Positions 23,733-39,386 of a stretch of DNA of 64,000 nucleotides are shown here, piece after piece. The translations under genes were made by a program, and so were the position numbers. Origin of the DNA: Leclercia adecarboxylata (lineage in GTDB: Bacteria; Pseudomonadota; Gammaproteobacteria; Enterobacterales; Enterobacteriaceae); assembly GCF_006171285.1 (NCBI RefSeq), contig NZ_CP040889.1, positions 1,674,001 to 1,738,000 on the forward strand. The letters run 5' to 3'. A model generated the notes under the pieces. The model was given only the letters and a program-made list of their open reading frames with translations, was not told the origin of the DNA and searched no databases. How positions within the stretch are numbered: the first letter of the stretch is position 1; every line of letters starts with the position of its first letter.

Positions 23733-25817
23733 TTACTTCTTCGCAGCCGCTTTTCGCCGCTTGTCCAGGTCCTTAATCAGCTTGTTCACCCCTTCGTCAG
23801 CAAACATCGCTTCAAGCGAGGTGGACAACTTACGCCGCCAGTTTTTGTACTGGTAGCTGGTGCCCGGAATGTTCACCGGCTCCGCCATATCGATCCAGTC
23901 TTCCGGCTGTAGCCCTAACAGGGCGCTGTTACTGTCGGCGATGTAACGCTGCAGGCCGCGGTTAAGCGTGGCGGTCATCGACATCATCGACGCCTTATGC
24001 CCGGTGCGTTTCGGCAGGCAACCGTGCGCGTGCAGCGCATCCAGCAAACCCTGCTTCGACAGCTCGCGATCCTGGTACAGGCCGCGCAGCATCACGTCGT
24101 CAGGGTAGAGACCCAGCGTCTTGCCCAGGGTAAGGTCACCGCTGTCCCACCAGCCCCGAAGCGTAGGAAGGTCATGCGTCGTCGCGACTGCCATTGATTG
24201 TTCTGGATACGCCTCCGGCGCGCGGAAGTTCTTCTCAAGGTCGTTTTCAAAATAGAGCACTTTGTAGGAGTAAACGCCGCTGTCACGCAGCTTGCTGACG
24301 ATTTCCACCGGCACGGTGCCGAGATCTTCGCCAATCACCATGCAGTTGTGGCGCTTACTCTCGAGGGCAAGGATAGAGAGCAGATCGTCCACCGGATAAT
24401 GCACATAGGCCCCGTGGTCGGCGGTTTCGCCATATGGGATCCACCACAGACGCAGGACCGACATCACGTGGTCGATACGCAGCGCGCCGCAGTTCTGCAT
24501 GTTGGCGCGCAGCAGCTCGATAAAGGGCTCATAGGCGCGGGCCGCAATCACATGGGGATCCATCGGCGGCAGGCCCCAGTTCTGACCCAGCGGGCCAAGA
24601 ATATCCGGCGGCGCACCGACAGACGCTTTCAGGCAGTAGAGCTCGCGATCGCACCAGGTCTCCGCCCCGCCCTCGGCCACGCCCACCGCCAGGTCGCGGT
24701 AAAGACCAATCGGCATGTCGTAGCCCTGGCTCTCCTGCCAGCAGGCCGCAAACTGGCTGTAAGCCAGCCACTGCAACCAGAGGTAGAAATCGACCTCTTC
24801 GGCATGCTCTTCGCAAAACGCTTTCACCGCAGGGGAATTGACGGACTGATACTGCTCAGGCCAGACCGGCCAGCCCCAGCGCATTTCGTCCTCTTTCACC
24901 TGATACGCATGCAGCGCGTCAAACGCCGCCTGCCAGTAGAGGCTCTCCCCTTCCCGGGTAACAAACTCGCGGAACGCCGCCATCTGGTCGTCCTCACGCT
25001 GCGCAAAGCCTTTCCACGCCATGCGCAGGGCGGCCATCTTCAGCGCGGTGACGCTGGCGTAATCCACCCACTCGGCATCGCGGGCGCGCTGCAGCGCCTG
25101 ACGGGTGGTCTCCATGCCCCACCACGCCTGGGCCTCGTCGCTGTTGCGGAAATCTTCAACGGCGTTCACGTCGATGTAAATCACGTTCAGCCAGCGACGG
25201 GACGACGGGCTGTACGGGCTGGCGCTCTCCGGGTTGGCCGGATAGAGCGCGTGAATAGGGTTGAGGCCGATAAAGGCCCCGCTGCGCTTGCCGACATCGG
25301 TCAGCATCTTTTTCAGATCGCCGAAATCGCCGATCCCCCAGTTAGCCTCAGAGCGCAGGGTGTAGAGCTGCACGCAGGCGCCCCACAGCTTCTTGCCCTC
25401 TTTCAGCGCCTGCGGCTCGTAGCAGCGTTTTGGCGCCACAATCACCCGACAGTGCCAGCGACTGCCGTCCTGGGTCAGCGTCAGGGTGTGGTAGCCCTCC
25501 GGCAGTTTTGCCGGAAGGTTGAGTTTTTTACCGCCCGTGGCATGGCCTTTGTGCTGATGCCCCTCTTCAGTGGTCAGCAGCCAGCTAAATTCGCCGCTGC
25601 CTTCGAGGGTCAGCGGCATCTTTTTCCCGGTGGTGTAGACCATCACGTTCGGGACGGGAGTCACCGCCGCTTTCGCGACGGGTTTGGCTTTATGCATGGC
25701 ATCCAGCAAACGTCTCTTGGTTTCAGCACCAATAGACTGCGGTTTACCATGAGCATTGATGTAGCTGGGGCTGATCCCCGCCGCCAGCGCGGCATTATCG
25801 AGACGTTTACTTTCCAT
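23733..25817 (-). CDS. malQ: 4-alpha-glucanotransferase (amylomaltase)
   Basis: 694 residues, GH77. The catalytic region contains ALRIDHVMSVLRLWW (nucleophile Asp), IGEDLGTVP (acid/base Glu) and TTHDLPTLRGWW (transition-state Asp). MalQ transfers glucosyl and dextrinyl units between maltodextrins, making longer chains for MalP and releasing glucose; it is cytoplasmic. It lies 9 bp downstream of malP in the malPQ operon and is controlled by MalT from the promoter near 28290. Length and N-terminus match E. coli MalQ. Confidence 0.97.
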   Translation of the reverse strand: MESKRLDNAALAAGISPSYINAHGKPQSIGAETKRRLLDAMHKAKPVAKAAVTPVPNVMVYTTGKKMPLTLEGSGEFSWLLTTEEGHQHKGHATGGKKLNLPAKLPEGYHTLTLTQDGSRWHCRVIVAPKRCYEPQALKEGKKLWGACVQLYTLRSEANWGIGDFGDLKKMLTDVGKRSGAFIGLNPIHALYPANPESASPYSPSSRRWLNVIYIDVNAVEDFRNSDEAQAWWGMETTRQALQRARDAEWVDYASVTALKMAALRMAWKGFAQREDDQMAAFREFVTREGESLYWQAAFDALHAYQVKEDEMRWGWPVWPEQYQSVNSPAVKAFCEEHAEEVDFYLWLQWLAYSQFAACWQESQGYDMPIGLYRDLAVGVAEGGAETWCDRELYCLKASVGAPPDILGPLGQNWGLPPMDPHVIAARAYEPFIELLRANMQNCGALRIDHVMSVLRLWWIPYGETADHGAYVHYPVDDLLSILALESKRHNCMVIGEDLGTVPVEIVSKLRDSGVYSYKVLYFENDLEKNFRAPEAYPEQSMAVATTHDLPTLRGWWDSGDLTLGKTLGLYPDDVMLRGLYQDRELSKQGLLDALHAHGCLPKRTGHKASMMSMTATLNRGLQRYIADSNSALLGLQPEDWIDMAEPVNIPGTSYQYKNWRRKLSTSLEAMFADEGVNKLIKDLDKRRKAAAKK

Positions 25818-25826
25818 CGCGCTTCC

Positions 25827-28247
<2,421 letters not shown>

Positions 28248-28289
28248 TTAACACGTTGGTGCTAGTGTGCCTGGCTCCTTATGGCTCTT

Positions 28290-28335
28290 CCTCCTCCCGC
28301 CGGGGATTAGGCGGGGAGGAGTAGCGGGGATGAGC
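28290..28335. promoter_or_regulatory. MalT box cluster of the malPQ promoter
   Basis: Four decamers match GGGGA(T/G)GAGG at nine of ten positions: one on the minus strand (28290-28299) and three direct on the plus strand (28302-28311, 28313-28322, 28326-28335). Such arrays bind ATP- and maltotriose-activated MalT cooperatively. Confidence 0.75.
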
Positions 28336-28342
28336 GATAAAG

Positions 28343-28358
28343 TGTGATCGCGGCCACT
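28343..28358 (+). promoter_or_regulatory. CRP-like site next to the MalT boxes
   Basis: TGTGA-TCGCGG-CCACT: perfect left half, three of five in the right half. Confidence 0.4.
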
Positions 28359-28665
28359 TTCTGCTGCCGGAGTGTGGGGCATTGAGGATGAAATTAACGG
28401 GAAGAGGCTCAAAAAAATGAAATGCGGTTTCGCCTGAAATATACCGCACGGAAATAATTACTTACCCGACGTAATATCACTCAGAATTTACTGCATCTCA
28501 AATCGTTATTTCAGGAAAGTAATCATTCCACGACTTAATTAACTTTTCACAGCATTTACGCTTCTATATTCCTTTTTATGCTTAACCGTCCGAAAACTCG
28601 CCAGGCCAGTATCCATGCGCTTTGGAGGCTCACTGGAAAAGTTCCCTTCCCCCCACATAACTTTT

Positions 28666-28681
28666 TGTGACAGAGTGCAAA
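28666..28681 (+). promoter_or_regulatory. CRP site of the malT promoter
   Basis: TGTGA-CAGAGT-GCAAA. The surrounding sequence closely follows the E. coli malT promoter, whose CRP site is nearly the same, so I rate it well despite a weak right half. Confidence 0.7.
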
Positions 28682-28729
28682 TTCAGGGACATAAAACCCG
28701 GACATAACTTGCAATAAAAAGGTTTCTGA

Positions 28730-31510
<2,781 letters not shown>

Positions 31511-31516
31511 TTCATT

Positions 31517-31584
31517 GCCCGGCGGCGCTACGCTTGCCGGGCCTACGCTTTTCGTAGCGTCGGGTAAGCGCAGCGCCACCCGAC
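31517..31584. repeat. REP/BIME element between malT and glpR
   Basis: Inverted units CCCGGCGGCGCTACGCTTGC and GTAGCGTCGGGTAAGCGCAG between convergent genes, exactly where rtcBA/rtcR sit in E. coli K-12. Confidence 0.8.
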
Positions 31585-31591
31585 ACCACAG

Positions 31592-32350
31592 TCAGCACAG
31601 TTCTAACTGCAACTTATTATCCCGAATCACTTTTAATACCCCTTCCGGCGGCATCACGTCCGTATAGACCGCATTCACCATGCTGATGCTGCCCATATTC
31701 ACCATCGCGTTACGGCCAAACTTGGAGTGATCCACCACCAGCATCACGTGCCGCGAGTTCTCAATGATCGCCCGCTTGGTGCGCACTTCGTGGTAGTCAA
31801 ACTCCAGCAGCGAGCCGTCGCTGTCGATGCCGCTGATACCCAGGATGCCAAAGTCGAGGCGGAACTGGGAGATGAAGTCGAGGGTCGCCTCACCGATAAT
31901 GCCGCCGTCGCGGCTGCGCAGCTCACCGCCCGCCAGAATGATGCGAAAATCCTCTTTCTGCATCAGGGTGGTGGCCACGTTCAGGTTGTTGGTAACGATG
32001 CGCAGGTTTTCATGCCCGAGCAGAGCATGAGCCACCGCTTCCGGCGTGGTGCCGATGTCGATAAACAGCGTCGCGCCGTTGGGGATCTGGCTCGCCACCT
32101 TACGGGCGATGCGCTCCTTCTCGGAGGTCTGCGTCGCCTTGCGGTCGTGCCAGGAGGTATTCACCGAGCTGGACGGCAGCGCCGCGCCGCCGTGGTGGCG
32201 CAGGATGCGGTTCTGATCGGCCAGGTCGTTAAGGTCGCGGCGGATGGTCTGCGGGCTGACGGCAAACTGCTCCACCAGCTCTTCGGTACTGACGTATCCC
32301 TGCTTTTTCACCAGATCGATAATGGCGTCATGACGTTGTGTTTGTTTCAT
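31592..32350 (-). CDS. glpR: Glycerol-3-phosphate regulon repressor GlpR
   Basis: 252 residues, DeoR family. The N-terminal helix-turn-helix is YVSTEELVEQFAVSPQTIRR, followed by a phosphosugar-binding domain (NGATLFIDIGTTPEAVAHAL; ILAGGELRSRDGGIIG). It represses glp genes until glycerol-3-phosphate is present. E. coli K-12 MG1655 carries a glpR frameshift; this copy is intact. It is last in glpEGR, 18 bp after glpG. A GlpR-like operator is present upstream of glpD in this window. Confidence 0.96.
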   Translation of the reverse strand: MKQTQRHDAIIDLVKKQGYVSTEELVEQFAVSPQTIRRDLNDLADQNRILRHHGGAALPSSSVNTSWHDRKATQTSEKERIARKVASQIPNGATLFIDIGTTPEAVAHALLGHENLRIVTNNLNVATTLMQKEDFRIILAGGELRSRDGGIIGEATLDFISQFRLDFGILGISGIDSDGSLLEFDYHEVRTKRAIIENSRHVMLVVDHSKFGRNAMVNMGSISMVNAVYTDVMPPEGVLKVIRDNKLQLELC

Positions 32351-32368
32351 CGGAGTTCCCTGCCAGAA

Positions 32369-33199
32369 TTATGTTCGTTTTCGCGCATTTAGCGTATCGG
32401 CAAACGCCATCGCCAGCCCGACCGCCAGCCCGGCTACGTGTGCGCCATTGGCAATCGCCATTCCAAATAGATCAAACCATCCGGCAATAATCCAGATTAA
32501 GGCAAAGGTCATCAACCCGCGCTGCAGGTAGATGCCGCTCTGGGGATCGCGCTCGCCGCGCAGCCAGACGTAGCCCATCAGCGCGTAGACCACGCCGGAA
32601 AGCCCCCCGAACCACGGGCCGCCAAACTTATGCTGGATAAAGCCGCTGAGCAGCGCGCTGATAAGGGTGAGTACGATGAGCTTGCCGCTGCCGAGCCGCT
32701 TCTCCACCGCCCCGCCGAGATACCACCACCACAGCAGGTTAAAGAGAATATGCAGGAACGAGAAGTGCATCAGCGCGTGGGTAAAGTAGCGCCAGAATTC
32801 GAACTCTACCGAGGCGTCATACGGCCAGGAGAGCATCAGCATCACCTGCTGATCGCCCACCACGTTCATCATAATGAAGACCAGAATACAGGCCGCCATC
32901 AACACCAGGGTGAACGGCCCCGCGCGTTCGCGCACGGTCGCAAGGAAAGGAAAGCGCTGGTAACGCAAACCGCTCCCGGTATGGCCGGACTGCCAGCTCG
33001 CCGCCAGATAGCGCGCATCGCCGGGGTTTTCCATAAAGCGCGCCAGTTCAGCGTTAACCCGGTCGGCCTGGCTCTCATCCGCCAGCCAGACGTCGGTCTG
33101 CGTATGTTGTTGAATGGTGAGGATAACCCCCTGCGTCGCCATGTAGTCGACAAACGCCTGGGCAACGCGCGGGTTGTTAAAAGAGGTAATCAGTAGCAT
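32369..33199 (-). CDS. glpG: Rhomboid intramembrane serine protease GlpG
   Basis: 276 residues from ATG 33199, identical in length to E. coli GlpG. A cytosolic N-terminal domain (residues 1-90) precedes six membrane helices. The catalytic dyad is Ser201 in [12 protein letters not shown] and His254 in NGAHVAGL; the L1 loop WR motif is in [13 protein letters not shown]. It cleaves membrane proteins within the bilayer. In the middle of glpEGR; its functional tie to glycerol metabolism is unproven despite the operon. Confidence 0.96.
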   Translation of the reverse strand: MLLITSFNNPRVAQAFVDYMATQGVILTIQQHTQTDVWLADESQADRVNAELARFMENPGDARYLAASWQSGHTGSGLRYQRFPFLATVRERAGPFTLVLMAACILVFIMMNVVGDQQVMLMLSWPYDASVEFEFWRYFTHALMHFSFLHILFNLLWWWYLGGAVEKRLGSGKLIVLTLISALLSGFIQHKFGGPWFGGLSGVVYALMGYVWLRGERDPQSGIYLQRGLMTFALIWIIAGWFDLFGMAIANGAHVAGLAVGLAMAFADTLNARKRT

Positions 33200-33243
33200 C
33201 GGCGGCAGTCGCTTATTCCACACAAAAGGGGACAGTATATACC

Positions 33244-33573
33244 CTAAATGCCGGCGTGCTCGACTTCTGCCGGGAAATGACGGTGCCAGGCATCGAATCC
33301 GCCGTCCACGCTGTAAACCGCGTCATAGCCCTGTTGCAGCAGATACTGCGCCGCACCCTTGCTGCTGTTGCCGTGATAGCACATCACCATCACCGGGGTA
33401 TCGAAATCGTTGTCGCGCATAAACTCGCTCAGCGAGGCATTGGTCAGATGGAATGCGCCCGGCGTGTGGCCCATGGCAAAACTTTGCGGATCGCGAATAT
33501 CCACCAGCACCGCCGTTCCCTGGTGCATCTTCTGATGGGCTTCTTCTACGTTAATACATTCAAATTGTTCCAT
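33244..33573 (-). CDS. glpE: Thiosulfate sulfurtransferase GlpE (single-domain rhodanese)
   Basis: 109 residues, one rhodanese domain. The catalytic Cys65 is in the loop CYHGNSS; the fold hallmark [11 protein letters not shown] is at 22-32. It transfers sulfane sulfur from thiosulfate to cyanide or thioredoxin in vitro. It is first in glpEGR and divergent from glpD. The 220-bp gap upstream contains one palindromic repeat of a second family besides the glpD promoter. Confidence 0.96.
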   Translation of the reverse strand: MEQFECINVEEAHQKMHQGTAVLVDIRDPQSFAMGHTPGAFHLTNASLSEFMRDNDFDTPVMVMCYHGNSSKGAAQYLLQQGYDAVYSVDGGFDAWHRHFPAEVEHAGI

Positions 33574-33595
33574 GGTGCTCTCTTATCTGTTTGCT

Positions 33596-33631
33596 CCCTC
33601 GCCCCTTTGGGGAGAGGGCCGGGGTGAGGGG
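33596..33631. repeat. Palindromic repeat, family B (single arm), glpE-glpD gap
   Basis: A CCCCTTTGGGG-centred palindrome flanked by GAGAGGGCCGGGGTGAGGGG. Related copies lie at 35411, 46989, 55171, 61063 and 62636 in this window. Confidence 0.75.
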
Positions 33632-33714
33632 AAAAATATACCGCGTAGTGTACGTCGTGGCGGCGGGTAAACGCCATTATGTTAGCTCTATCACTCAAAA
33701 TTGTTTTTTTGATG

Positions 33715-33743
33715 TTACAAAAATCCATTTCCTTTGCTAGTAT
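33715..33743 (+). promoter_or_regulatory. Candidate glpD promoter
   Basis: -35 TTACAA (33715-33720), 17-bp spacer, -10 TAGTAT (33738-33743), about 50 bp before the start codon. Confidence 0.6.
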
Positions 33744-33759
33744 GAGCGATATCGAACAT
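33742..33759 (+). promoter_or_regulatory. Candidate GlpR operator of glpD
   Basis: ATGAGCG-ATAT-CGAACAT matches the palindrome ATGTTCG-N4-CGAACAT with two mismatches in the left half. It begins inside the -10 element, as expected for a repressor site. Confidence 0.6.
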
Positions 33760-33793
33760 TTTTGAGCTTTAACGAAAGCGGCGTGAGGATACA

Positions 33794-35302
33794 ATGGAAA
33801 CCAAAGATCTGATTGTAATAGGTGGCGGTATCAACGGTGCGGGCATTGCGGCGGATGCCGCAGGGCGCGGGCTATCTGTCCTGATGCTGGAAGCGCAGGA
33901 TCTCGCCTGTGCCACCTCCTCCGCCAGCTCCAAATTGATCCACGGTGGCCTGCGTTACCTGGAACACTACGAGTTCCGCCTGGTGAGTGAAGCCCTGGCC
34001 GAACGTGAAGTGCTGCTGAAAATGGCCCCGCATATCGCCACGCCGATGCGTTTTCGTCTCCCGCACCGTCCGCATCTGCGTCCGGCATGGATGATCCGCA
34101 TTGGTCTGTTTATGTATGATCACCTGGGCAAACGCACCAGCCTGCCGGCCTCTGCCGGTGTGCGTTTTGGCGCAGACTCGGTGCTGAAGCCGGAGATCGT
34201 GCGCGGATTCGAATATTCCGACTGCTGGGTGGACGATGCCCGTCTGGTGCTCGCTAACGCGCAAATGGTTGAACGCAAAGGCGGCGAGGTCAAAACCCGC
34301 ACCCGCGCGGTCTCGGCGCGCCGGGAAAACGGGCTGTGGATCGTTGAAGCCGAAGATATCGATACCGGCGAGCGTTTCAGCTGGCAGGCGCGTGGCCTGG
34401 TCAACGCCACCGGTCCGTGGGTGAAACACTTCTTTGACCACGGGATGCAGCTGCCGTCGCCATATGGTATCCGCCTGATCAAGGGCAGCCATATCGTGGT
34501 GCCGCGCGTGCACACCCAGAAGCAGGCCTACATTCTGCAAAACGAAGACAAACGTATCGTGTTTGTGATCCCGTGGATGGATGAGTTCTCCATCATCGGC
34601 ACCACCGACGTGGAGTACAAAGGCGATCCGAAGAACGTCGAGATCGACGAGAGCGAAATCAGCTATCTGCTGAAGGTCTATAACGCGCACTTTAATAAGA
34701 CCCTGGGGCGCGACGACGTGGTCTGGACTTACTCCGGCGTGCGTCCGCTGTGCGATGACGAGTCCGACTCACCGCAGGCCATCACCCGCGATTACACGCT
34801 TGATATTCACGATGACCACGGCAACGCACCGCTGCTGTCGGTGTTTGGCGGCAAGCTGACCACCTACCGTAAGCTGGCGGAGCACGCGATGGAAAAACTG
34901 GCGCCGTATTATAAAGGTATCGGCCCGGCCTGGACCAAAGGGGCAGTGCTGCCTGGCGGCGATCTCGGCGGCAACCGCGATGACTACGCGGCCAAACTGC
35001 GCCGTCGCTATCCGTTTATCAGCGAATCCATGGCCCGCCACTTTGCCCGCACCTACGGCAGCAACTGCGAGTTGATCCTGAAAGAAGCCAAGGATCTGAC
35101 CGATCTGGGCGAACATTTTGGTCATGAGTTCTACGAGGCGGAGCTGCGTTATTTAGTCGACCATGAGTGGGTACGCCGCGCGGACGATGCGCTGTGGCGT
35201 CGCACCAAAGAGGGAATGTGGCTGAACGCGGAGCAGCAGTCGCGCGTTGCGCAGTGGCTGGCTGAGCAGACGGGAAAGCGTGAGCTGTCGTTAGCGTCGT
35301 GA
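33794..35302 (+). CDS. glpD: Aerobic glycerol-3-phosphate dehydrogenase
   Basis: 502 residues. The N-terminal FAD fold is IGGGINGAGIAADAAGRG (residues 10-27), and the substrate/FAD region contains TSSASSKLIHGGLRYLEHYE. It oxidises glycerol-3-phosphate to dihydroxyacetone phosphate and passes electrons to ubiquinone at the inner membrane. It is divergent from glpEGR and under a GlpR-like operator. Downstream: a REP pair, a family-B repeat and a terminator before the convergent glgP. Confidence 0.97.
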   Translation: METKDLIVIGGGINGAGIAADAAGRGLSVLMLEAQDLACATSSASSKLIHGGLRYLEHYEFRLVSEALAEREVLLKMAPHIATPMRFRLPHRPHLRPAWMIRIGLFMYDHLGKRTSLPASAGVRFGADSVLKPEIVRGFEYSDCWVDDARLVLANAQMVERKGGEVKTRTRAVSARRENGLWIVEAEDIDTGERFSWQARGLVNATGPWVKHFFDHGMQLPSPYGIRLIKGSHIVVPRVHTQKQAYILQNEDKRIVFVIPWMDEFSIIGTTDVEYKGDPKNVEIDESEISYLLKVYNAHFNKTLGRDDVVWTYSGVRPLCDDESDSPQAITRDYTLDIHDDHGNAPLLSVFGGKLTTYRKLAEHAMEKLAPYYKGIGPAWTKGAVLPGGDLGGNRDDYAAKLRRRYPFISESMARHFARTYGSNCELILKEAKDLTDLGEHFGHEFYEAELRYLVDHEWVRRADDALWRRTKEGMWLNAEQQSRVAQWLAEQTGKRELSLAS

Positions 35303-35308
35303 GGAAAT

Positions 35309-35386
35309 GCCCGGTGGCGCTGACGCTTACCGGGCCTATAAAAGACTAAGGAACGTAGGCCGGGTAAGGCGAAGCCGCCACCCGGC
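35309..35386. repeat. REP/BIME element downstream of glpD
   Basis: Inverted REP units CCCGGTGGCGCTGACGCTTA and GTAGGCCGGGTAAGGCGAAG, as at the other REP sites. Confidence 0.8.
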
Positions 35387-35410
35387 AAAAAAACAGCGGT
35401 GCGGCCTGAT

Positions 35411-35489
35411 GCCCTCACCCCGGCCCTCTCCCACAGGGAGAGGGTGCAAACACTAAAAAAGGCAACTTTCGTTGCCTTTTTGCTTTTAC
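35411..35489. repeat. 79-bp palindrome-plus-terminator block, copy 1 (glgP 3' end)
   Basis: A family-B palindrome (CCCTCTCCCACAGGGAGAGGG) is followed by an intrinsic terminator. The same 79 bp recurs at 62636-62714 with two differences, beside livF. The glgP stop codon TAA (35486-35488) lies inside the block. Confidence 0.85.
35455..35481. terminator. Terminator between glpD and glgP
   Basis: AAAAAGGCAAC, loop TTTC, GTTGCCTTTTT: symmetric, so it serves both convergent genes. Confidence 0.85.
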
Positions 35490-37933
35490 AACCGCACCGG
35501 ATCAATATGCCAGATCGTCTCGGCATACTCTTTGATGGTGCGATCCGACGAGAAGTAGCCCATGTTGGCGATGTTATGCATCGCTTTGGTGGCCCACTCT
35601 TCCGGCTTGCGGTACAGCTCGTCCACGCGGTCCTGACAATCCACATAGCTGCGGTAGTCCGCCAGCACCTGATAGTGATCCCCGAAGTTAATCAGTGAAT
35701 CCACCAGGTCGCGGTAACGGCCAGGCTCGTCCGGGTTAAATACCCCGGTGGCGATCTGGGTCAGCACCTGACGAAGCTCTTCATCCTTCTCGTAATAGTC
35801 ACGCGGCGAGTAGCCCTTCGCACGCAGCGCCTCAACCTCTTCCGTGGTGTTGCCGAAGATAAAGATGTTCTCTTCACCCACGTGCTCCAGCATCTCAACG
35901 TTGGCGCCGTCCAGCGTGCCGATGGTCAGCGCCCCGTTCAGGGCAAACTTCATATTACTGGTGCCGGAGGCCTCAGTGCCTGCGGTCGAGATCTGCTCCG
36001 AGAGATCGGCCGCCGGAATGATCAGCTGCGCCAGACTCACGCTGTAGTTCGGGATAAAGACGACCTTCAGCTTGTCACCAATCTGCGGATCGTTATTGAT
36101 CACCTTCGCCACGTCGTTGATCAGATGAATGATGTGCTTCGCCATGTAGTAGGCCGAGGCCGCTTTACCGGCGAAGATGTTCACGCGCGGCACCCACTCG
36201 GCATCCGGATCGGCCTTGATGCGGTTGTAGCGGGTGATCACGTGCAGCACGTTCATCAGCTGACGCTTGTACTCGTGAATACGTTTGATCTGCACGTCGA
36301 ACAGCGCTTTCGGGTTGGCGACCACGTTCAGATGCAGCGCCATCCACACCGCCAGCCGCTTTTTGTTCAGCAGCTTGGCGTCGCGCACCGCTTTATTCAC
36401 CGTCGGGAAATCAGCGTGCTGCTCCAGCTCGCTCAGCTGGCTTAAATCGGTGCGCCAGGTACGGCCAATGTTCTCGTCGAGCACCTCGGAGAGCGGCTGG
36501 TTAGCCAGCGCCAGCCAGCGGCGCGGCGTCACCCCGTTGGTGACGTTGCAGAACCGCATCGGGAAGATTTTTGCAAAGTCGGCGAACAGCGACTGCACCA
36601 TCAGGTTAGAGTGCAGCTCAGACACGCCGTTGACCTTGTGGCTGATCACCACCGCCAGCCACGCCATGCGCACCCGGCGGCCATTGGATTCATCAATGAT
36701 GGAGGTGCGGCTCAGCAGGCCGGTGTCGTGCGGATACTGCTCCTGCAACGTTTTCAGGAAGAAGTCGTTAATCTCAAAGATGATCTGCAGGTGGCGCGGC
36801 AGGATTTTGCCGAGCATATCCACCGGCCAGGTCTCCAGGGCTTCGCTCATCAACGTGTGGTTGGTGTAGGAGAAGACCTGGCAGGTCACCTCGAAGGCCT
36901 CGTCCCAGCTGAACTTATGCTCGTCGATCAGCAGACGCATCAGCTCGGGGATCGACAGCACCGGATGGGTGTCATTCAGGTGGATACAGGTCTTCTCGGC
37001 CAGGTTGGCGTAGGTTTTGTGCAGCTGGTAGTGGCGGCTCAGGATATCCTGTATGGTCGCGGAGACCAGGAAGTACTCCTGGCGCAGACGCAGCTCGCGC
37101 CCCGAGTAGGTGGAGTCGTCCGGGTAAAGCACACGGGAGACGTTCTCGGAGTGGTTTTTATCTTCCACCGCCGCGAAGTAGTCGCCCTGGTTGAATTTAC
37201 CGAGGTTGATCTCGCTACTGGCCTGAGCGTTCCACAGGCGCAGCGTGTTGGTGGCATCGGTGTCGTAGCCGGGGATAATCTGGTCGTAGGCCACGGCGAG
37301 GATCTCTTCGGTCTCGACCCAGCGGCTCTTTTTGCCTTCCTGCTGAATACGACCCCCAAAGCGGACCTTATAGCGGGTGTTGTGGCGCTTGAACTCCCAC
37401 GGGTTGCCGTACTCCAGCCAGTAGTCCGGGGACTCTTTCTGTCGGCCATCGACGATGTTCTGTTTGAACATGCCGTAATCGTAGCGGATGCCGTAGCCAC
37501 GCCCCGGCAGGGCGAGGGTCGCCAGCGAATCGAGGAAGCAGGCCGCCAGACGACCCAGACCGCCGTTGCCTAAGCCGGGGTCGTTCTCTTCGTCAATCAG
37601 CTCTTCTAAATCCAGCCCCATCTCTTCCAGCGCGGTTTTGACGTCGTCATAAATACCCAGCGACAACAGCGCGTTGGAAAGGGTGCGGCCAATCAAAAAC
37701 TCCATCGACAGATAGTAAACCTGGCGAGTCTCCTGTGAGAGCTGGGCGCGGTTGGAGCGCAGCCAGGGTTCAACCAGCCGGTCACGCACCGCAAACAGCG
37801 TGGCGTTAAGCCATTCGTGTTTGTTGGCGATGACCGGATCTTTGCCGATGGTGAACATCAGCTTGTAAGCGATAGAGTGCTTTAACGCCTCAATGCTTAC
37901 CGTGGGAGACGCATAGGAAAAGGGTGCATTCAT
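35486..37933 (-). CDS. glgP: Glycogen phosphorylase
   Basis: 815 residues, GT35. The pyridoxal-phosphate lysine is in [38 protein letters not shown] and [16 protein letters not shown] are other family blocks. It shortens glycogen outer chains to glucose-1-phosphate, leaving limit chains for GlgX. It is last in the glgBXCAP cluster, with its start 20 bp beyond the glgA stop. The last codons and the stop run into a repeated terminator block shared with livF. Confidence 0.97.
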   Translation of the reverse strand: MNAPFSYASPTVSIEALKHSIAYKLMFTIGKDPVIANKHEWLNATLFAVRDRLVEPWLRSNRAQLSQETRQVYYLSMEFLIGRTLSNALLSLGIYDDVKTALEEMGLDLEELIDEENDPGLGNGGLGRLAACFLDSLATLALPGRGYGIRYDYGMFKQNIVDGRQKESPDYWLEYGNPWEFKRHNTRYKVRFGGRIQQEGKKSRWVETEEILAVAYDQIIPGYDTDATNTLRLWNAQASSEINLGKFNQGDYFAAVEDKNHSENVSRVLYPDDSTYSGRELRLRQEYFLVSATIQDILSRHYQLHKTYANLAEKTCIHLNDTHPVLSIPELMRLLIDEHKFSWDEAFEVTCQVFSYTNHTLMSEALETWPVDMLGKILPRHLQIIFEINDFFLKTLQEQYPHDTGLLSRTSIIDESNGRRVRMAWLAVVISHKVNGVSELHSNLMVQSLFADFAKIFPMRFCNVTNGVTPRRWLALANQPLSEVLDENIGRTWRTDLSQLSELEQHADFPTVNKAVRDAKLLNKKRLAVWMALHLNVVANPKALFDVQIKRIHEYKRQLMNVLHVITRYNRIKADPDAEWVPRVNIFAGKAASAYYMAKHIIHLINDVAKVINNDPQIGDKLKVVFIPNYSVSLAQLIIPAADLSEQISTAGTEASGTSNMKFALNGALTIGTLDGANVEMLEHVGEENIFIFGNTTEEVEALRAKGYSPRDYYEKDEELRQVLTQIATGVFNPDEPGRYRDLVDSLINFGDHYQVLADYRSYVDCQDRVDELYRKPEEWATKAMHNIANMGYFSSDRTIKEYAETIWHIDPVRL

Positions 37934-37952
37934 ATCTCTGATTCCAGCGTTG

Positions 37953-39386
37953 TTACATCAAGCGTTGATAAAGATCGCGGTAGGACTGCGCCGCAACTTG
38001 CCAGCTAAAATCCATGGCCATCGCCTGGCGTTGAACAAAACGCCATAAAGAGGGACGTGACCACAACACGAAGGCACGACGAATCGCGCGTAACAGCGAC
38101 CAGGCATTACTGTCCTCGAAGACAAATCCGCTGGCTATTCCGTCTGCCAGGTTCTCCAGCGAGGTGTCGGATACGGTATCCGCCAGCCCGCCGGTACGGC
38201 GCACCAGAGGCAGCGTGCCGTACTTCAGGCCATACAGCTGGGTTAAGCCGCAGGGCTCAAATCGGCTCGGCACCAGGATAACGTCGGCGCCACCCATGAT
38301 GCGATGGGAGAAGGCTTCGTGATAGCCAATCTGCACCCCCACCTGCCCCGGATGCTCGGCGGCGGCGGCGAGGAAGCCCTCCTGTAGCACCGGATCGCCG
38401 GCCCCCAGCAGCGCCAGCTGTCCGCCCTGCTCCAGCAGACCCGGCAGCGCTTCAAGCACCAGATCGAGCCCTTTCTGGCTGGTCAGACGGCTCACCACCG
38501 CAAACAGCGGCACCTTGTCGTTGACCTTCAGCCCCATAGCAATCTGCAGCTGACGTTTGTTCTCGGCCTTATCTTCCACCGAGTCGCGGTTATAGCGCGC
38601 GCTCAGCAGCAGATCGGTCTCCGGGCTCCAGATTTTTTCATCCACGCCGTTGAGAATGCCCGAAAGGCGGCCTTCGCGGTGGCGCTGGGTCAGCAGCCCT
38701 TCCATGCCGTAGCCAAACTGCGCTTCGGTGATCTCCCGCGCGTAGGTCGGACTTACGGCGGTGATGTGATCGGCGTAGTACAGCCCGGCCTTGAGGAACG
38801 AAATCTGCCCGTTGAACTCCAGCCCATGGATATTAAAGAACGACCATGGCAGTTCTATTTCATCCATGTGTTTGGCTAAATACATCCCCTGATACGCCAG
38901 GTTATGCACGGTAAAGACCGATTTTGCCGGATGGCCACGCACCGCCAGATACGCCGGGGCTAACCCGGCGTGCCAGTCGTGGGCATGCACGATGTCCGGA
39001 CGCCAGAACGGATCCAGCCCGCAGGCCATCTCCGCACCGACCCAGCCGAGCAGCGCGAAACGCAGCACGTTGTCGGTATAGGCAAACAGGTTAGTGTCGT
39101 GGTACGGGCTCCCTGGGCGGTCATAAAGATGCGGGGCATCAATCAGGTAGATGCCCACGCCGTTGTAATGGCCAAACAGTAATGTGATGCGCCCGGCAAA
39201 GGTCTCACGGCGGCTGACAATCTGCGCGTCAGGCACGCCGCGACGAATATCCGGAAAAGCAGGGAGAAGCACGCGAGTATCGACCCCACCGGCGATTTGC
39301 GCCGCCGGTAACGCCCCAATCACATCCGCCAACCCGCCGGTTTTTAGCAACGGGAACATCTCAGAACAAACGTGTAAAACCTGCAT
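37953..39386 (-). CDS. glgA: Glycogen synthase (ADP-glucose)
   Basis: 477 residues, GT5. The ADP-glucose-binding KTGGLAD starts at Lys15, and the C-terminal GT-B motif is [17 protein letters not shown]. It extends alpha-1,4-glucan from ADP-glucose made by GlgC. Two adjacent ATGs (39389 and 39386) are possible; I chose 39386 because it gives the E. coli N-terminus MQVLHVCSE. Either start overlaps the glgC TGA stop, so translation is coupled. Confidence 0.97.
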   Translation of the reverse strand: MQVLHVCSEMFPLLKTGGLADVIGALPAAQIAGGVDTRVLLPAFPDIRRGVPDAQIVSRRETFAGRITLLFGHYNGVGIYLIDAPHLYDRPGSPYHDTNLFAYTDNVLRFALLGWVGAEMACGLDPFWRPDIVHAHDWHAGLAPAYLAVRGHPAKSVFTVHNLAYQGMYLAKHMDEIELPWSFFNIHGLEFNGQISFLKAGLYYADHITAVSPTYAREITEAQFGYGMEGLLTQRHREGRLSGILNGVDEKIWSPETDLLLSARYNRDSVEDKAENKRQLQIAMGLKVNDKVPLFAVVSRLTSQKGLDLVLEALPGLLEQGGQLALLGAGDPVLQEGFLAAAAEHPGQVGVQIGYHEAFSHRIMGGADVILVPSRFEPCGLTQLYGLKYGTLPLVRRTGGLADTVSDTSLENLADGIASGFVFEDSNAWSLLRAIRRAFVLWSRPSLWRFVQRQAMAMDFSWQVAAQSYRDLYQRLM

